Both the position numbers and the translations under genes were made by a program. 64,000 nucleotides of DNA from Magnolia sinica. Its lineage: Eukaryota > Streptophyta > Magnoliopsida > Magnoliales > Magnoliaceae. The notes under the pieces are model-generated. The model had not been told where the DNA came from. It saw only the letters and a list, made by a program, of their open reading frames with translations, and made no database searches. Shown here piece after piece: positions 1 through 12,307 of the stretch (position 1 is its first letter; the number at the start of each line of letters is the position of its first letter). The stretch covers positions 68,044,501-68,108,500 of the forward strand of contig NC_080588.1 in the NCBI RefSeq assembly GCF_029962835.1. Reading direction: 5' to 3'.

Positions 1-2
1 AA

Positions 3-2126
3 GTAAACCCAGAAACAGAATTCCTCAAGAATTCGAATCCGGCTGATGGATCGCCTCGATGCGTATTGGAAATACCGATTTTGGGTGTAGATTCGGATAA
101 TAGTAGTAGTAGTAGTAGTAGTAGTGTTAGTAGTAATGGCAGCGGAAGCGGCTGTAATGAATCGTCGGTCTCGGAGTCGAATGGATTGCAATGGAGAAAT
201 TTTATGAATGTTTTGAGGAAGAAATCGATAAGACGGCTTTCGACGTTTCCGTTGCCGGGTTCAGAGCTGTCGAGGAGGAATTTGAGCAGGAAACTGGGTC
301 AAATTCGAAACGGAGAAGATGGAGTAGAAGGCGGTGGAGAGGCGGTCGTTCCGAAGCCGTCGTGGAGGAGCTTCGATTATGAAGAGCTTGTGACTGCTAC
401 TGATAATTTCAGTTCTGGTGAGAGGATTTTCTCTGTTTCTGGTTTTTCTCTGTTTTTTTCCTCTGTTTTTGCTGCGTTCTTTCATGTTTGAATAGTATGT
501 GGTGGTGACCGAAATGCAGTACCTGAAACAGCCAGGTCTGTGGGGCCCACCAAGTTGGATATGTAAAATCAATCCGTCTATCAGGTTCTATCATCAATTT
601 TTGGCCTTGTGTTTAAAAATCATCTAGAACCACAACTCAGTTGGGCCACACCAAATGAAAAAATGGGGATGAGATGCCAACCATAGGTTCTTTGTGCGGG
701 GCTACCATCGTCTGTATGTTTGATCGAATCCGTTAATAAGGTGTGACTCAATAGGATGAATAGAATATACAAAACTATGGCAGACTCAGGTGGGCCACAC
801 CGTGCCGACTTACATGTTTTGGGTCCAATATTAAGTGTAGCCTGTATGAGTTTTTAATTGGTCTTATCATGTGTATGTACGGTCCAAATAATGGTTCTCA
901 CCTGATGGACGGAGTGGATTTTTCATATTGTGGGCCAAACCAGATGAAGAGAAGATACAAAAACTGTACAGGACTCAGGTGGGCCACACCATGTGAAGTT
1001 GGCGGTTCCGCAAGCAATATTAAGTGTGACCCGTATGAGTTTTCAATTGTCGTTATCTTCTACATATACGGTCCAAATAAGGTTATCACCTGATGGACGG
1101 AGAAGATTTCACAGGCACAACATGGTGGATCCACAGACCTTGGGTTCTCACGCGCTATGTAAAAACAGGTGATGGCCCGTGGACGCGGATTGCCTCCTCA
1201 CGCTGGCTACTGGACGGTCCGCTGTAGGCCCCTCATGATGTATTTGTCATATCCACCCCGTCCATCCATTTTCCCAGATTGTTTTAGGGTATAAAACAAA
1301 AAAAAAAAGAAAAAAAAAAAAGGAGGTAGATCTAAATCTCATGTGAACCACACGAAAGGAAAAAAGTAGATATTGAAAGCCCCCCTTTAAAAACTTCCAG
1401 GGCCACAAAAGTTTAGGATGAAGCTTAGTTTAGGATGAAGCTTATATTTGTGTTTTCCCTTCATCCAGTACTGTGTAACATAATCGACAGGTTGAATAGC
1501 AAATAAACATTACTATGTGCCCTGGTAAGTTTTAAATTGTGGAAGTCTTATCACCACTGTTTTCTTGAGATTTGGATATATATATATATATATATATGGA
1601 AAAGGTACTATGCGCTCGTCCCATGAGGTTGAGCTGTGTGGGCCCCACCGTGATGTGTTTCGAACATCTACCCCATCAGTCAGATGCACCATTCCATCGT
1701 GGGCCTAGGTCTCAAAAATCAAGTCAATCCATGACTTGTGTGGGCCACACTACATACAGAAGTGGGGAGGGGCCGTGCACCATTAAAACATTTGTAATCA
1801 ATTTTGGGCCCACCGAGATGTGGTTTGCAAATCCAGACCATCCATTATGTGTGTCCCACTTGGATGAGGGTTTAGACCAAGTTTCAGTAGCATTCAAAAC
1901 TCAGGTGGGCCCCACCAAGTTCTTTTATATGTTTTAACGGTGTCTTCCCATGATTTTAGGTATGGCCCACCTGAGTTCTATATACGGCTGATTTTTAGGA
2001 TATCCCATAATTTAGAGAGGACCCATCAAATGCACAATGTTGGTGGTTGACACGCATCACGGTGGGGCCCACACAGCTCGACCTCATGGGAGCTTATCGT
2101 AAGGTCGAGTGCATAGTACCTTTTCC

Positions 2127-2206
<80 letters not shown>

Positions 2207-2271
2207 GTGGGTCCCACAAATTCCCACCACTACGGAGCTTATCGTAAGGTCGAGTGCATAATACATTTTCC

Positions 2272-2322
<51 letters not shown>

Positions 2323-5300
2323 CGATCTCTTGCATACAATACTATAGCTGGGATTAAGCTGCATTGCGAGTGTTAAGAAAATGACTCTCTCCTACCCATG
2401 CTGACATAGATTAGCTACTGCCAAGTTGAGCAGGGAGTCTTAAGTGACGGTTACTAAGTTCTATGGGCCCACACCTTGATGTATTGGTTGTGTCCACACC
2501 GGCCATCCATTTTTAGAGATCATTTTAAGACGTGAGAAAAAAGATGAGTGGATTGAAAGCTGGAGCGAACCTATGGTTGCCATGGTATATAACACATACA
2601 TCATGGTGGGCCCACTGATCAATGTCGAGTAGCGACCAGGCTAGTTGCAGCGTCATTAAGCAATCAGAGTCCATGGCCCGTATAAGTTTTGTCCATTAAG
2701 TGGGCCACACTTGTTTTTGGGCCATTGAGAGATGCTTTTAGCTGTCTGTCCCTTTATCTGTCCCCATTAGAACGGCGAATGTTCAAACATTCCCCGTCTT
2801 TTCAGGGCATATACAGACCATGGCCGGCATGCTGAGTGACAAGCCTCGGATTGCACGGCACGCAAATTTGTCCAGAGTTTTTTAAATTTTGAGGGATTTT
2901 TTTTTCTACAAATAAAAATATTTTAAATATTTTAATAAAATACAAATAAATCTTTTTTAAAGTTTTTAATAAAATATATTTATAAAATCTAACTAATTCA
3001 ATCACAATTTACCGTCCACCTAGCCAATAACCCCAAACCTATGAACAACCCTTCGAGTTTGCGAGTAAAACCACGAGAATCATTGAGTGCAAAAGCCATC
3101 CCCATCCACCGATCAGGTGGGCCACAATACAGAGAATGATATCAAGCCGTTGGTAAATAGGAAAATACAAATGTACTTGGCTCAATAATCATAATTTCTT
3201 ATATTTACATAACAAACTCTATTTCTATTATTATTATTATTATTTGAAATTTTCATAATAATATAGCTATATGTATCATCTAATGTATTTTCGTCTCGTG
3301 TACATTTGAAATCTCGGCCGTATATCTCACAATGATGAGTGGGGCCACCTGATGAGCGGCCTGGATGTTAGGTGGGCCATATGGACGGAACAAATGTTTG
3401 ATGGCTGGAATCAGCGCTTACTTGTGGTCCACTTGATGAGAGTACTGGTCTATTTTGTCAGGCGAGCTGCATCGTGGGCCCAAATTTTGGACGGCTTGGA
3501 TGGATGCTTTTGGTATGTTTGAGAGAGACGTGTGGATCCATCAGTGTGTGTCTGGAGTGGTGGACGTTCCTCTTTTAAAATAGGAAAGTTGAGGGAACTT
3601 CTGTTGTAAAGAATAAATTATGGGTGTGGATTAGTTGAAGCAAATCCTCAATTGGGAAATGGAACCCCATTCGATCTGAGCCACTCATCAGGTGTGCCCC
3701 CTCTTCCAGATCCATGATACTACAGTTCAGTCCAGTCCACTCATCTGGTGGGCCTCACATGCATGCTGAATGACGACTATCCTCAATTTCTTTTAAAACA
3801 AAATGATGACCACTTGGGCTGGTCTGATCAGTGCTAGGCCCAGTTCACTTTCTGCCTGGTTGTGTTAATGGTCTGGATTTAAGCTAGAGGCCTTCCAAAG
3901 GCCCAGACTTGAAGCCCATACCGACCCAACTCTTTTGGGCTCTCGATCACAGTATTTTGAAAGTGGACCCCACTGGCCTTCTCTCAGTATATATGGGCTT
4001 GGGCCCATGTACAACAGGCCGAGCCCGCCCGCGTGAGGTCCATGACAGCCCTTCAAGGGCCATGATGATTATTCATAGCCTGAATTCAGATGGGCCACTC
4101 ATTTTTGTGCATGATCTGGTCTGTTCATTAGGTGTACCCTATCATTCATGATATATGATGAAAATATCCTTGAAAACCCAAATGGGCCTAGTGGGCCAGG
4201 TTGATGGAGATTCCTCTAATTTATCATTTTTCGTCGGATTGCAGAGAAATTGATAGGAAAGGGTGGCCATGCAGAGGTTTATAAAGGATGCCTGCCTGAT
4301 GGGCAGCTTGTGGCAGTGAAGAGGCTAACAAAGAGAAAGACAGAGGACGAGATTATAGCTGATTTCCTAACTGAACTCGGCATAATCGCACACATCGATC
4401 ACCCCAACGTGGCCCGCTTGATCGGTTTCGGGGTTGATGGAGGTTTGCACCTTGTTCTCCGGTTCTCCCCACATGGAAGCCTAGCTTCCATGCTCCATGG
4501 TAATCTTCTTGTAGCATTTCCTTTTTAATGTTATAAAACTCGAGAAGATCCTGACTCGGTTCCCTTGTCAAGTGAGTCTGGGTTGACTCGATGACTCAGT
4601 TGAGTCACTTAATAAAAGTTGTGTTGGGGACGATCAGAGCCGTTCATTCATCACAAAGGTTTCATAAATGAATCATGGCCAAGAATCACAATGACCAGAT
4701 AATCTTAAACATGTGAAAAATGCCTTCCAACCACAACTCGTTGCCAAATTTTCGGGATTTGTACAGCATTTTAAAGGGGAATGATCACTTGGGTCTGATT
4801 GTCTTGGCCTCATTGTGGTGTATATGTGTCATCCAACCCGTCCATTATATGAGTTCATAAATTCTATATCTAACCCAAAAAATTCACCTTGATCCATAAC
4901 TCAAGTGGGCCACACTAAAGGGAACAATCATGGACATTGAGTATGGGTACACACCATAGAAACTTCCAGATGGAATGTTGGGTTTGTGGCATTGTTTATA
5001 TGCCATCCAACCCATTAATCAGATGAATCCCAACAAGATAAAAAGAAAAAAAAAACTCAGGTGGGCCCCACCAGGTGAAGATATAGGTTTTACCCGTAAT
5101 GGTACCTTGCTTTCAAGTGATGTATCCCACATGAGTTTTGGATGAAGATGATTCTTAGCTTGCTTGATGAACATGAATAGATTCACGGTTTGGATTCCAC
5201 ATACCCATCACAGATTGGCCCCACACAGCTCAAACATATGCTAATTACCCTACATAATCACGCATCTGATCATTCCCCTTCTTTAAATAGTAAAGATTAT

Positions 5301-6061
5301 CCAACACTGTTAATCCATGGTTGTCCCCAGCGGATGAATGGTTCAGTTCACCACAAACAAATGTGACATTGGTGTTTACATCCAGGCCGTCCATTCAGCG
5401 TCCCACGTCTTGGACGGTCTATTTCCCGAAATCCATACCGATCAAGCATAACTTAAAAATCCGATCGGTAGCCTTCATTGAAAATAACTTCAGTTATTCA
5501 GGTTCAAAGGACGGTCTGGATTGGGCTATCCGATTCAAGGTAGCGGTCGGAGTAGCGGAAGGATTGTTATATCTTCATCAGGGCTGTCGTAGACGCGTAA
5601 TTCATAGAGATATCAAAGCATCCAACATACTACTCACTGATGATTATGAACCACAGGTGAGAAGAGTTACCTTGGGTCCATGTTCTGTTTTTGTAGGCTG
5701 CGTTTGGATGCCCAACTGAATTGAATTGTAATAATTAGTTCAATGGAGTGGAAGTGACCGAATCATAATCACTTAGGTAATATATACATCTCTTTTTAGT
5801 TGGACATGAAAGGAATGTAACCGTGATTGGGATGTAGCATTTCTTGATTGAACTGGATGTTTGAAATTCAATTCAATTGTACATCCAAACGGGCCTCTAA
5901 AAGAATAGAAACGTGTAGCGGAATGTTGTTTTTTTGGTGGTGCAGATATCAGATTTCGGACTAGCGAAATGGCTCCCCAACCAATGGAGTCACCACATTG
6001 TGTTCCCCATCGAAGGCACATTTGGGTGAGATATGTCTTTACGTCCTCCGATGTATTGTTT

Positions 6062-6131
<70 letters not shown>

Positions 6132-7554
6132 AAAAGGTACTATGCGCTCGACCTCACGAGTCCGTCCCATGAGGTCGAGTTGTGTGGGCCCCACCGTGAT
6201 GCGTTTCGAACATATACCCCATCAGTCAGATGCACCATTCCATTGTGGGTCTAGGTCTCAAAAATAAGTCAATCCGTGACTTGTGTGGGCCACACCACAT
6301 ACAAAAGTGGAGAGGGGCCGGGCACCATTAAAACATTCATAATCATTTTTTGGGCCCACCGAGATGTGGTTTGAAAATCCAGCCCATCCATTATGTGTGT
6401 CCCACTTGGATGAGGGTTCAGACCAAGTTTCAAACGCATGCAAATTTCAGGTGGGCCCCACCAAGTGCTTTTATATGTTTTAATGGTGTCTTCACATGAT
6501 TTTAGATGGTATAGCCCACCTGAGTTCCGTATACGGCTGATTTTTGGGATATCTCATAATTTAGAGGGAACCCATCAAATGCACGATGTTGATGGTCGAC
6601 ACGCATCACGATAGGGCCCACACAACTTGACCTCACGGGAGCTTATCGTGAAGTCGAGCGCATAGTATCTTTTCCATATATATATATATGGGAAAAGGTT
6701 CTCTCCGGTCGAGCTCATGGGAACTTCCATGAGGTCGAGCTGTGTGGGCCCCACCGTGATGCATGTCAAACATCTACCCCATCAGTCAAATGCACCATTC
6801 CATGGTAGGCCTAGGGCTTAAAAATCAAGTCAATCTGTGACTTGTGTGTGCCACACCACATACAAAAGCTGATAGGGGCTACCCTCCATTAAAACATTCA
6901 TAATCATTTTTTGGGCCTACCGAGATGTGGTTCACAAATCCAGCCCATCCATTATGTGTGTCCCACTTGGATGAGGGGTCAGAGCAAGTTTCAGATGCAT
7001 CCAAATTTCAGGTGGGCCCCACTAGGTGCTTTTATATGTTTTAGGCATGTCTTAACATGATTTTAGATGCTATAGCCCACCTGAGTTCCGTATACATCTG
7101 AATTTTGGGATATCCCATAATTTAAAGGGGACCCATCAAATGCATGGTGTTGATGTTCGACACACATCACGATGGGGCCCACGCAGATCGGCCTCATGAG
7201 AAGTTCCCACGAGCTAGACCACATAGAACCTTTATATATATATAGACACACACACACACGCACGCGTGTCACCTGTGCATTAGTTCTCGTGATAATGTTT
7301 TGAGAACTCATCACATATAATGTGAGCCCAAAATTTGAACAGTCCCAATGAAACCACAAGGTCTAACTTCTACCTGATTCAACTTTAGTGGCCTATAGCA
7401 AAAGAAAACAGTTTCTTTCCTTGATTTGTATCCATTTGCGATAGCCCGCTAGAATTTTGGATCAGGGTGAAAATTGATTCCTCAGAGTTTCATGGGTACC
7501 ACATCACATAGACCATTCAAATTGTGCAAAGGTGTGCACATGCGCAGGTGAGCA

Positions 7555-7597
<43 letters not shown>

Positions 7598-7798
7598 ATA
7601 GGGGCATGCTCTCCTACGGACCTATGCACATGTGTAGACCGTAAGATACTTATATATCAATGACACACCACACACGTCAACTTTAGATCAAAACTTTGTG
7701 CATATAAAAGAAAGTTCTCGTTGATATCATGTTTTCGAGAACTCATCTACATAATGTGAGTCCCAAAATTTGAGAGTCCCCAATGTAAGACCATCCAT

Positions 7799-7852
<54 letters not shown>

Positions 7853-9069
7853 AAAAGGATATGAGCACAATTTATTAATGTGCAGATATTTGGCACCTGA
7901 ATACTTCATGCATGGGATCGTAGATGAAAAAACAGATGTTTTCGCATTTGGGGTGTTGCTGTTAGAGCTCATAACGGGTCGTCGAGCCGTTGATGCTTCT
8001 CGCCAGAGCCTCGTCATGTGGGTGAGATTCGCCGATGCTCGAGCTATGGCCTATGGAGACATTTCTAATACTCATGTGACCATGGCACGCATGTATTAGA
8101 TCTCAACTGATCATTTTGGGAGGCCCCACTGTGGAAGTGACCTGATTAAAAAAAAAAAATCAGATTGGTCGATTTGCATAGAAAATAACAGTCTAGGAAT
8201 ATTAACTAGATCAAACACAATGAGTTAGGATTGCTGCGACATCTAAAGTGGGGCTTCCCCCAATGAATGGCTTAGATCTTATATACATATGTATGTTTAC
8301 GTGTGCCCCACATGTAGGAACGCATCTAGCGTTCGGCAACAAACTGGCTGACTAGTTGGCATACAGGCCAAGCCGCTGCTCGACGCAAACAAGGCCCAAG
8401 AACTAGTGGATCCTTGCTTAGGAGATGCACACGACCCGGTCGAAATGAGACGTGCCATGTCCGTCGCTTCCATGTGCATTCACCACCTATCATCCATGCG
8501 ACCACACATGAATCAGGTAAGGAATCATAACCACTAAAAACCCATGATCAAACGACATGAACATGTGTACCATGGTTGGATGACTCATTTAAGTCGAGTG
8601 CGACTCATCCGAGTTGACTCGAACTGGATCGAGACTAGTTCAGTTTGGTACCATGACTCCTAGGCTGGGGTGACTCAGCTAACTCATCCGAGTCTATGTG
8701 AGTTGGGGTGACTCAGTCCATGTCAGTCCCACACGACTCGGCTTTACTATAATTCTTTTCTTTAGATTTTAATGTGTGTATGTTTCACATGCTTGCACAA
8801 GTATCCATTTCTATCGACGGCTTTCGGGCGGCCACATAGGCCTGATTTTCGAATCTAAAATGGTTGATGATCATGTGGGATGGTGGGCCTGATGGGTGCA
8901 GGTGGTGAAGCTTCTCAGAGGGGAGAATGGTCGAGGAGAAGTGAAGGGAAGAGAGCACAGACCCAATGTTTTAAAGTCATTTCTCTTTGATGCTTGTGAC
9001 TTGGACGACTATACATGCTCTAGATATCTCAGTGATCTCAATCGACATAGGAAGCTTGCTTTGGAATAG
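3..9069 (+). CDS. Receptor-like cytoplasmic kinase, RLCK-VI / ROP-binding kinase type (5' partial)
   Basis: Seven exons join in one frame: 3-417, 4245-4499, 5502-5656, 5946-6025, 7886-8021, 8367-8516 and 8902-9069 (TAG). All introns are GT..AG, and 452 codons are visible. Numbering from nt 3: a Ser-rich stretch encoded by an (AGT)n run near 102-125, a basic segment ([14 protein letters not shown]), then the kinase with glycine loop [11 protein letters not shown] (143-153), catalytic Lys164 in [12 protein letters not shown] (258-265), DFGLAK (278-283) and APEY (305-308). All catalytic residues are present, so an active Ser/Thr kinase is expected. The kinase and the basic N-terminal segment fit RLCK class VI, some members of which bind ROP GTPases and act in the cytoplasm; ROP binding is inferred. 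The frame is open to the window edge and no ATG precedes the conserved [12 protein letters not shown] segment, so the start lies upstream. Introns 1 and 4 are swollen by repeats. Confidence 0.95.
784..1110 (+). repeat. Imperfect 189-bp tandem duplication in RLCK intron 1
   Basis: Two direct copies begin with ACTCAGGTGGGCCACACC at 784 and 973. Each continues through a shared stretch ending near CACCTGATGGACGGAG. The copies have diverged and have no coding potential. Around them (540-780 and 1180-1560) are degraded pieces of the common MITE core. Confidence 0.6.
1598..2126 (+). mobile_element. TA-microsatellite-associated MITE, copy 1 (RLCK intron 1)
   Basis: A 529-bp element with terminal inverted repeats. 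The left end reads GGAAAAGGTACTATGCGCTC and the right end is its complement, GAGTGCATAGTACCTTTTCC. The inverted homology continues inward through the GTGGGCCCCACCGTGATG block. It is bounded by (TA)n on the left (1576-1597) and on the right (2132-2202). No coding capacity is seen. Copies 2 to 4 and two fragments lie elsewhere in the window. Confidence 0.85.
2132..2319 (+). repeat. Two (TA)n runs enclosing a truncated copy of the same MITE
   Basis: A (TA)n run of about 71 bp (2132-2202) is followed by only the last ~70 bp of the MITE (2203-2271, ending ATACATTTTCC), then by a second (TA)n run (about 2277-2318). The fragment has lost its left end and body but keeps the TA-bounded right end. Confidence 0.75.
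2320..4244 (+). other. RLCK intron 1, distal part
   Basis: No gene is seen. A short, internally deleted copy of the common MITE core lies at about 2458-2620, with CCACACCTTGATGTAT at one end and ATACATCATGGTGGGC at the other. The rest is AT-rich sequence with scattered GTGGGCC-type fragments, and it ends at the splice acceptor before 4245. Confidence 0.5.
4500..5501 (+). other. RLCK intron 2 with repeat fragments
   Basis: No exon is seen. A GACTCGG/GAGTC-rich patch lies at about 4545-4612, and degraded MITE-core sequence lies at about 4790-5260. The donor is G|GTAATC at 4500 and the acceptor ends at 5501. Confidence 0.5.
6130..6675 (+). mobile_element. TA-microsatellite-associated MITE, copy 2 (RLCK intron 4)
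   Basis: About 546 bp. The left end GGAAAAGGTACTATGCGCTC is joined to a (TA)n run at 6064-6128. The right end GCGCATAGTATCTTTTCC is joined to a short TA run (6676-6689) shared with the next copy. It is clearly homologous to copy 1 along its whole length. Confidence 0.85.
6690..7230 (+). mobile_element. TA-microsatellite-associated MITE, copy 3, head-to-tail with copy 2
   Basis: It begins GGGAAAAGGTTCTCTCCGG directly after the TA run that ends copy 2, and it ends near ACATAGAACCTTTATATATA. The ends are more diverged than in copies 1 and 2, but the interior is collinear with them. A TA run follows (7234-7244). Confidence 0.8.
7245..7885 (+). repeat. Remainder of RLCK intron 4: repeated segment, (CT)n and (TA)n
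   Basis: A ~75-bp segment around TGTTTTGAGAACTCATC (7275-7360) recurs in direct orientation at about 7705-7790. Between the copies is a (CT)n run (7559-7593). A (TA)n run (7799-7848) precedes the acceptor at 7885. No exon is seen. Confidence 0.6.
8576..8755 (+). repeat. GACTC/GAGTC-rich repeat patch (RLCK intron 6)
   Basis: A cluster of GACTCATCCGAGT, GACTCGAACT and GACTCAG motifs. Similar patches occur at 4545-4612, 20510-20660, 24660-24850 and 39108-39590. It lacks coding potential, and no clear element ends were found. Confidence 0.5.
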
Positions 9070-9285
9070 ATTGTTGCAGTGATTTACTAAATCTGTATCG
9101 TGACTATGGTTGTTTTTCATTTTCCAATCGGAGCCGTTCAGATAGTTTTGAAGTGTAATTTGGTGGAGCCCATCTTTTGATATCTTCAGATCAGGAAGTC
9201 GGTGTTGGATTTTGTGGTCAAGCAACGTTCATGTTCCACATCACATATTATCAATGTAGAACGTGTGGGTGAAATCTCAACCACA

Positions 9286-9645
9286 TGTAATTTGATCGAT
9301 CATGGATTGTAATTACATAATGGACAGTTAAACCTACAAATTTTCTTAGATGTTTGTTGCCAACACGTGTAATTTGATCATGGGTTGTAATTAGATAATG
9401 GACAGCTAAAACTTCATTTTTTTTCTCAGGTGTTTGTTGCCTACCTGATGAGTGCACTGGCCTGATTTTTGGGTCAGCGCATCTTCATGTTTCGTCCCAG
9501 CTAATAAGTGGGTTGGATCTTGGACGACCTGATTTTTGGGTCACCATGTTCATGTTTTGTCCTGGGTGATGATTGGTCCAGATCTTGGACAGCCTAATAT
9601 TTGGGTCGGCACATGTTCATGTTTTGGGCCGGATATGAAAGCATT
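9286..9645 (+). repeat. Two adjacent minisatellites behind the RLCK gene
   Basis: The first unit, starting GTAATTTGATC at 9286 and 9369, has a period of 83 bp and two copies. The second, starting CCTGATTTTTGGGTC, begins at 9461, 9528 and 9593 (the last slightly changed), with a period of 65-67 bp and about three copies. No gene is seen from here to 10340. Confidence 0.7.
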
Positions 9646-12307
9646 ATGGGTCAAGGCCAGATCCACCACAAAGCTTTGTAGGTTGATCTTAACCTACAAC
9701 ACTGTGTGGGGCCCACTTTGATGTTTTTTCATGACATCCAGTTCGCTCATCATGTGTGCCCTCTCATGTTTTGGTTGGCACCCAAAATCAGGCCCGTCCA
9801 AAAAACGAGTTGGACGACACCATGTAAAATCATTAAACCTGGAATGGCTTAATTGTGAAGTGTTTGTTTCATCTTGGTTGGCCATGTCTTTATAAATGAG
9901 ATGGATGGCATTATACAAAACACGGTGGCATATACCAAAACAAGGCGGGCCCCATACACTAGCTAGAAGGTTTTAATGGTGGGCATCTCCATTCCAATAC
10001 TCAACTGTTATCTTGAAAGAGGTCTTTTCCACGAAACAGATTCACCCACTTCCTAGGGAAATGACTCTATCATTTTTGGATGCTAGAAGATGGGCCCCAC
10101 ACAATTTAGGCTGTCTACCATCTAAGCCTGTTTGGGACATGGGTTTTGGAACCCTCTCTTTGTGTTTGGCACCCTGGATTCAGAATCCCTTATTATTCAA
10201 AGGTAGTTATACATAATATATTTCCAGGGGTTTGAATTTAATTACTAAATCAATTTTAATATCTCTAATTAGTGTACGTATGTGATGTTTGACACAATGG
10301 TTATAATAAGTTTTTTGAAATATATACTTTGCTCGAAAATAATGAAGTTCTAATTATCGGATGGCCAACGATTTTTAAGTGTTGATTTACATGGATAATG
10401 TTTGGACAGTGCATATTATCCTATTAAAGTAATTATAGTGATGCAGTTAATAATATGATTGTTTTGAAATATTATAAGTACGCCATGTGACCAATAAATT
10501 AGTAGCCCAGTTACACACATGTTACACATGCAACTTTTGAAAGGATTTTAGATAAGATTTCAAACCCCCTCTTTGAGGGGATTTCTGTGATCAAACCTAT
10601 GTCCAAGGTTCATATCTCTCTCTCTCTCTCTTTCTCCCCTCATTTGCACTACAACCCTAGCATAAAAGGCACAGAAATCCTCCCAATACTTCCCAATATC
10701 AGCGCAAATTCCCCTTGTCAAGGCATGGATGCAGTGAGAGATTTGTTCCAACGGCTCTCTAACATTCATCTCTCGAACACAAAATTTAGATGGTCAACAT
10801 TGCATAGAAGAGTTGGGATGAGATACCCACCGTTAGTCGCACATGGGCCCATCACAGTATACACATACCATCAAAATCTTTCATCTGACACAACACCAAG
10901 ATGAAGGGATGTTCCAAAAATCACTGTTCTTAAACTCATGTGGGCCAACAGCAGGTTTTAGGAATATAACGTTGATCCTATGGTGAGACCCAACTAGATT
11001 TTTTTGGATCGGTTACATTGGGATGGGACACTCATCATTAGTTGAGTGTAGAGCTACCATTGTTTATACATACCATCAAGACCATTCATTTGACACAAAA
11101 CACCAAGATAAAGGGTTGTTCCAAGAATCCTTGTTCAAGAACTCAGGTGGACAACAACAGGTTTTAATAATGAGGGTATTTATTTTTTTCATTTAGATAA
11201 AAGAAAGTGTTATAAAATTCTTAGGTTATGGTTAATTAAATAATGTTATTATGACATAAATATAGGTGCTTAACTATAATTTTCCCCAAAAAGTACGTGT
11301 TAATGCATAAATTTGATTATCCCCTTCTAGACCTACTTATCGGTATAAGGAACGGACAAGGAAGACTCTAGATTAGTAGGAAGATCTTCCGAGATCCTTA
11401 GCGAAGTTCTCAGGGGTCCGAGCGTATAGCAGATATCCTCCAAGATCCTTGGAGAAGACTTCGGACGGATTTCTCTTGTCTCCGATTTAATTATCTAAGA
11501 TTATTAAAGACGTGCAATGAGAGACCAAGGTGGTCTTGGCAGACCTAATTTGGGAGTGGCGTGCCAACCTGTGCTATGCCAACCTATCTCTTTAGTCGGG
11601 CACAGGGCAAGATATTCCTGAAGAACTCAAAGATCTTAGATCTCACGGAAGTAGTGCTCTTGTGAGCATGTTACTCTGTCACGGACTAAGAATAGGAAAT
11701 AGGTTCTTGTGGAATCCAAGCCTAGTGTCATCTTTTCACTTGACCGAGCTTGTTAAGTTCTAACCTAACCTTTCACCATAAGTCGGTCCATTTTTCCCGT
11801 GAGAACAGGTATGTTAATAAATCATTAGTAATAGCATTAAAAAAGAAAGTGTTTTATTAGTCTCTTTATAACGTACGACCTACCATAGCCGCAAAACGCG
11901 TTATTTATTTTTCAAATTACACCAATAATAAATGACTGGAAGTGGACAATCATTACTTGTGATGCACCGTATGTTAGGGTTGATTTGGCATAAATATTAG
12001 GGTGGGGCCTACATACGCTATTGATGCCTTTGCTCGCGTGACTGACCCTTGCTTCCAGCTAAAAAATTTAAAAGAAGGTACTCCAATGATAACTACATGT
12101 TATTATTTTTTTATACGGGATGAGCTTTATTAAGAACTTTATTTTTGTCCAAAAGGATACTTGAATGTAGATATAAACATAAATAACTGCATCAGTGAGG
12201 CAGTATGTTGTAAAAATTCCCATTGATGGTGTTGATCTTTTGTGGGAGAAAAACTGGCCGTAAATTGGTTGGTCTAAATTTACTTATTACGATCATGTGT
12301 GTGGCCT

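Noticed and set aside
66-68. TTG as the start of the kinase
   Set aside because: The frame continues upstream through conserved family sequence, so this codon is an internal Leu.
2047-2266. Open frames with long Ile-Tyr runs (also at 5969-6254, 7727-8017, 25739-26100 and 39274-39522)
   Set aside because: They are translations of (TA)n microsatellites and MITE ends, with no protein family features.
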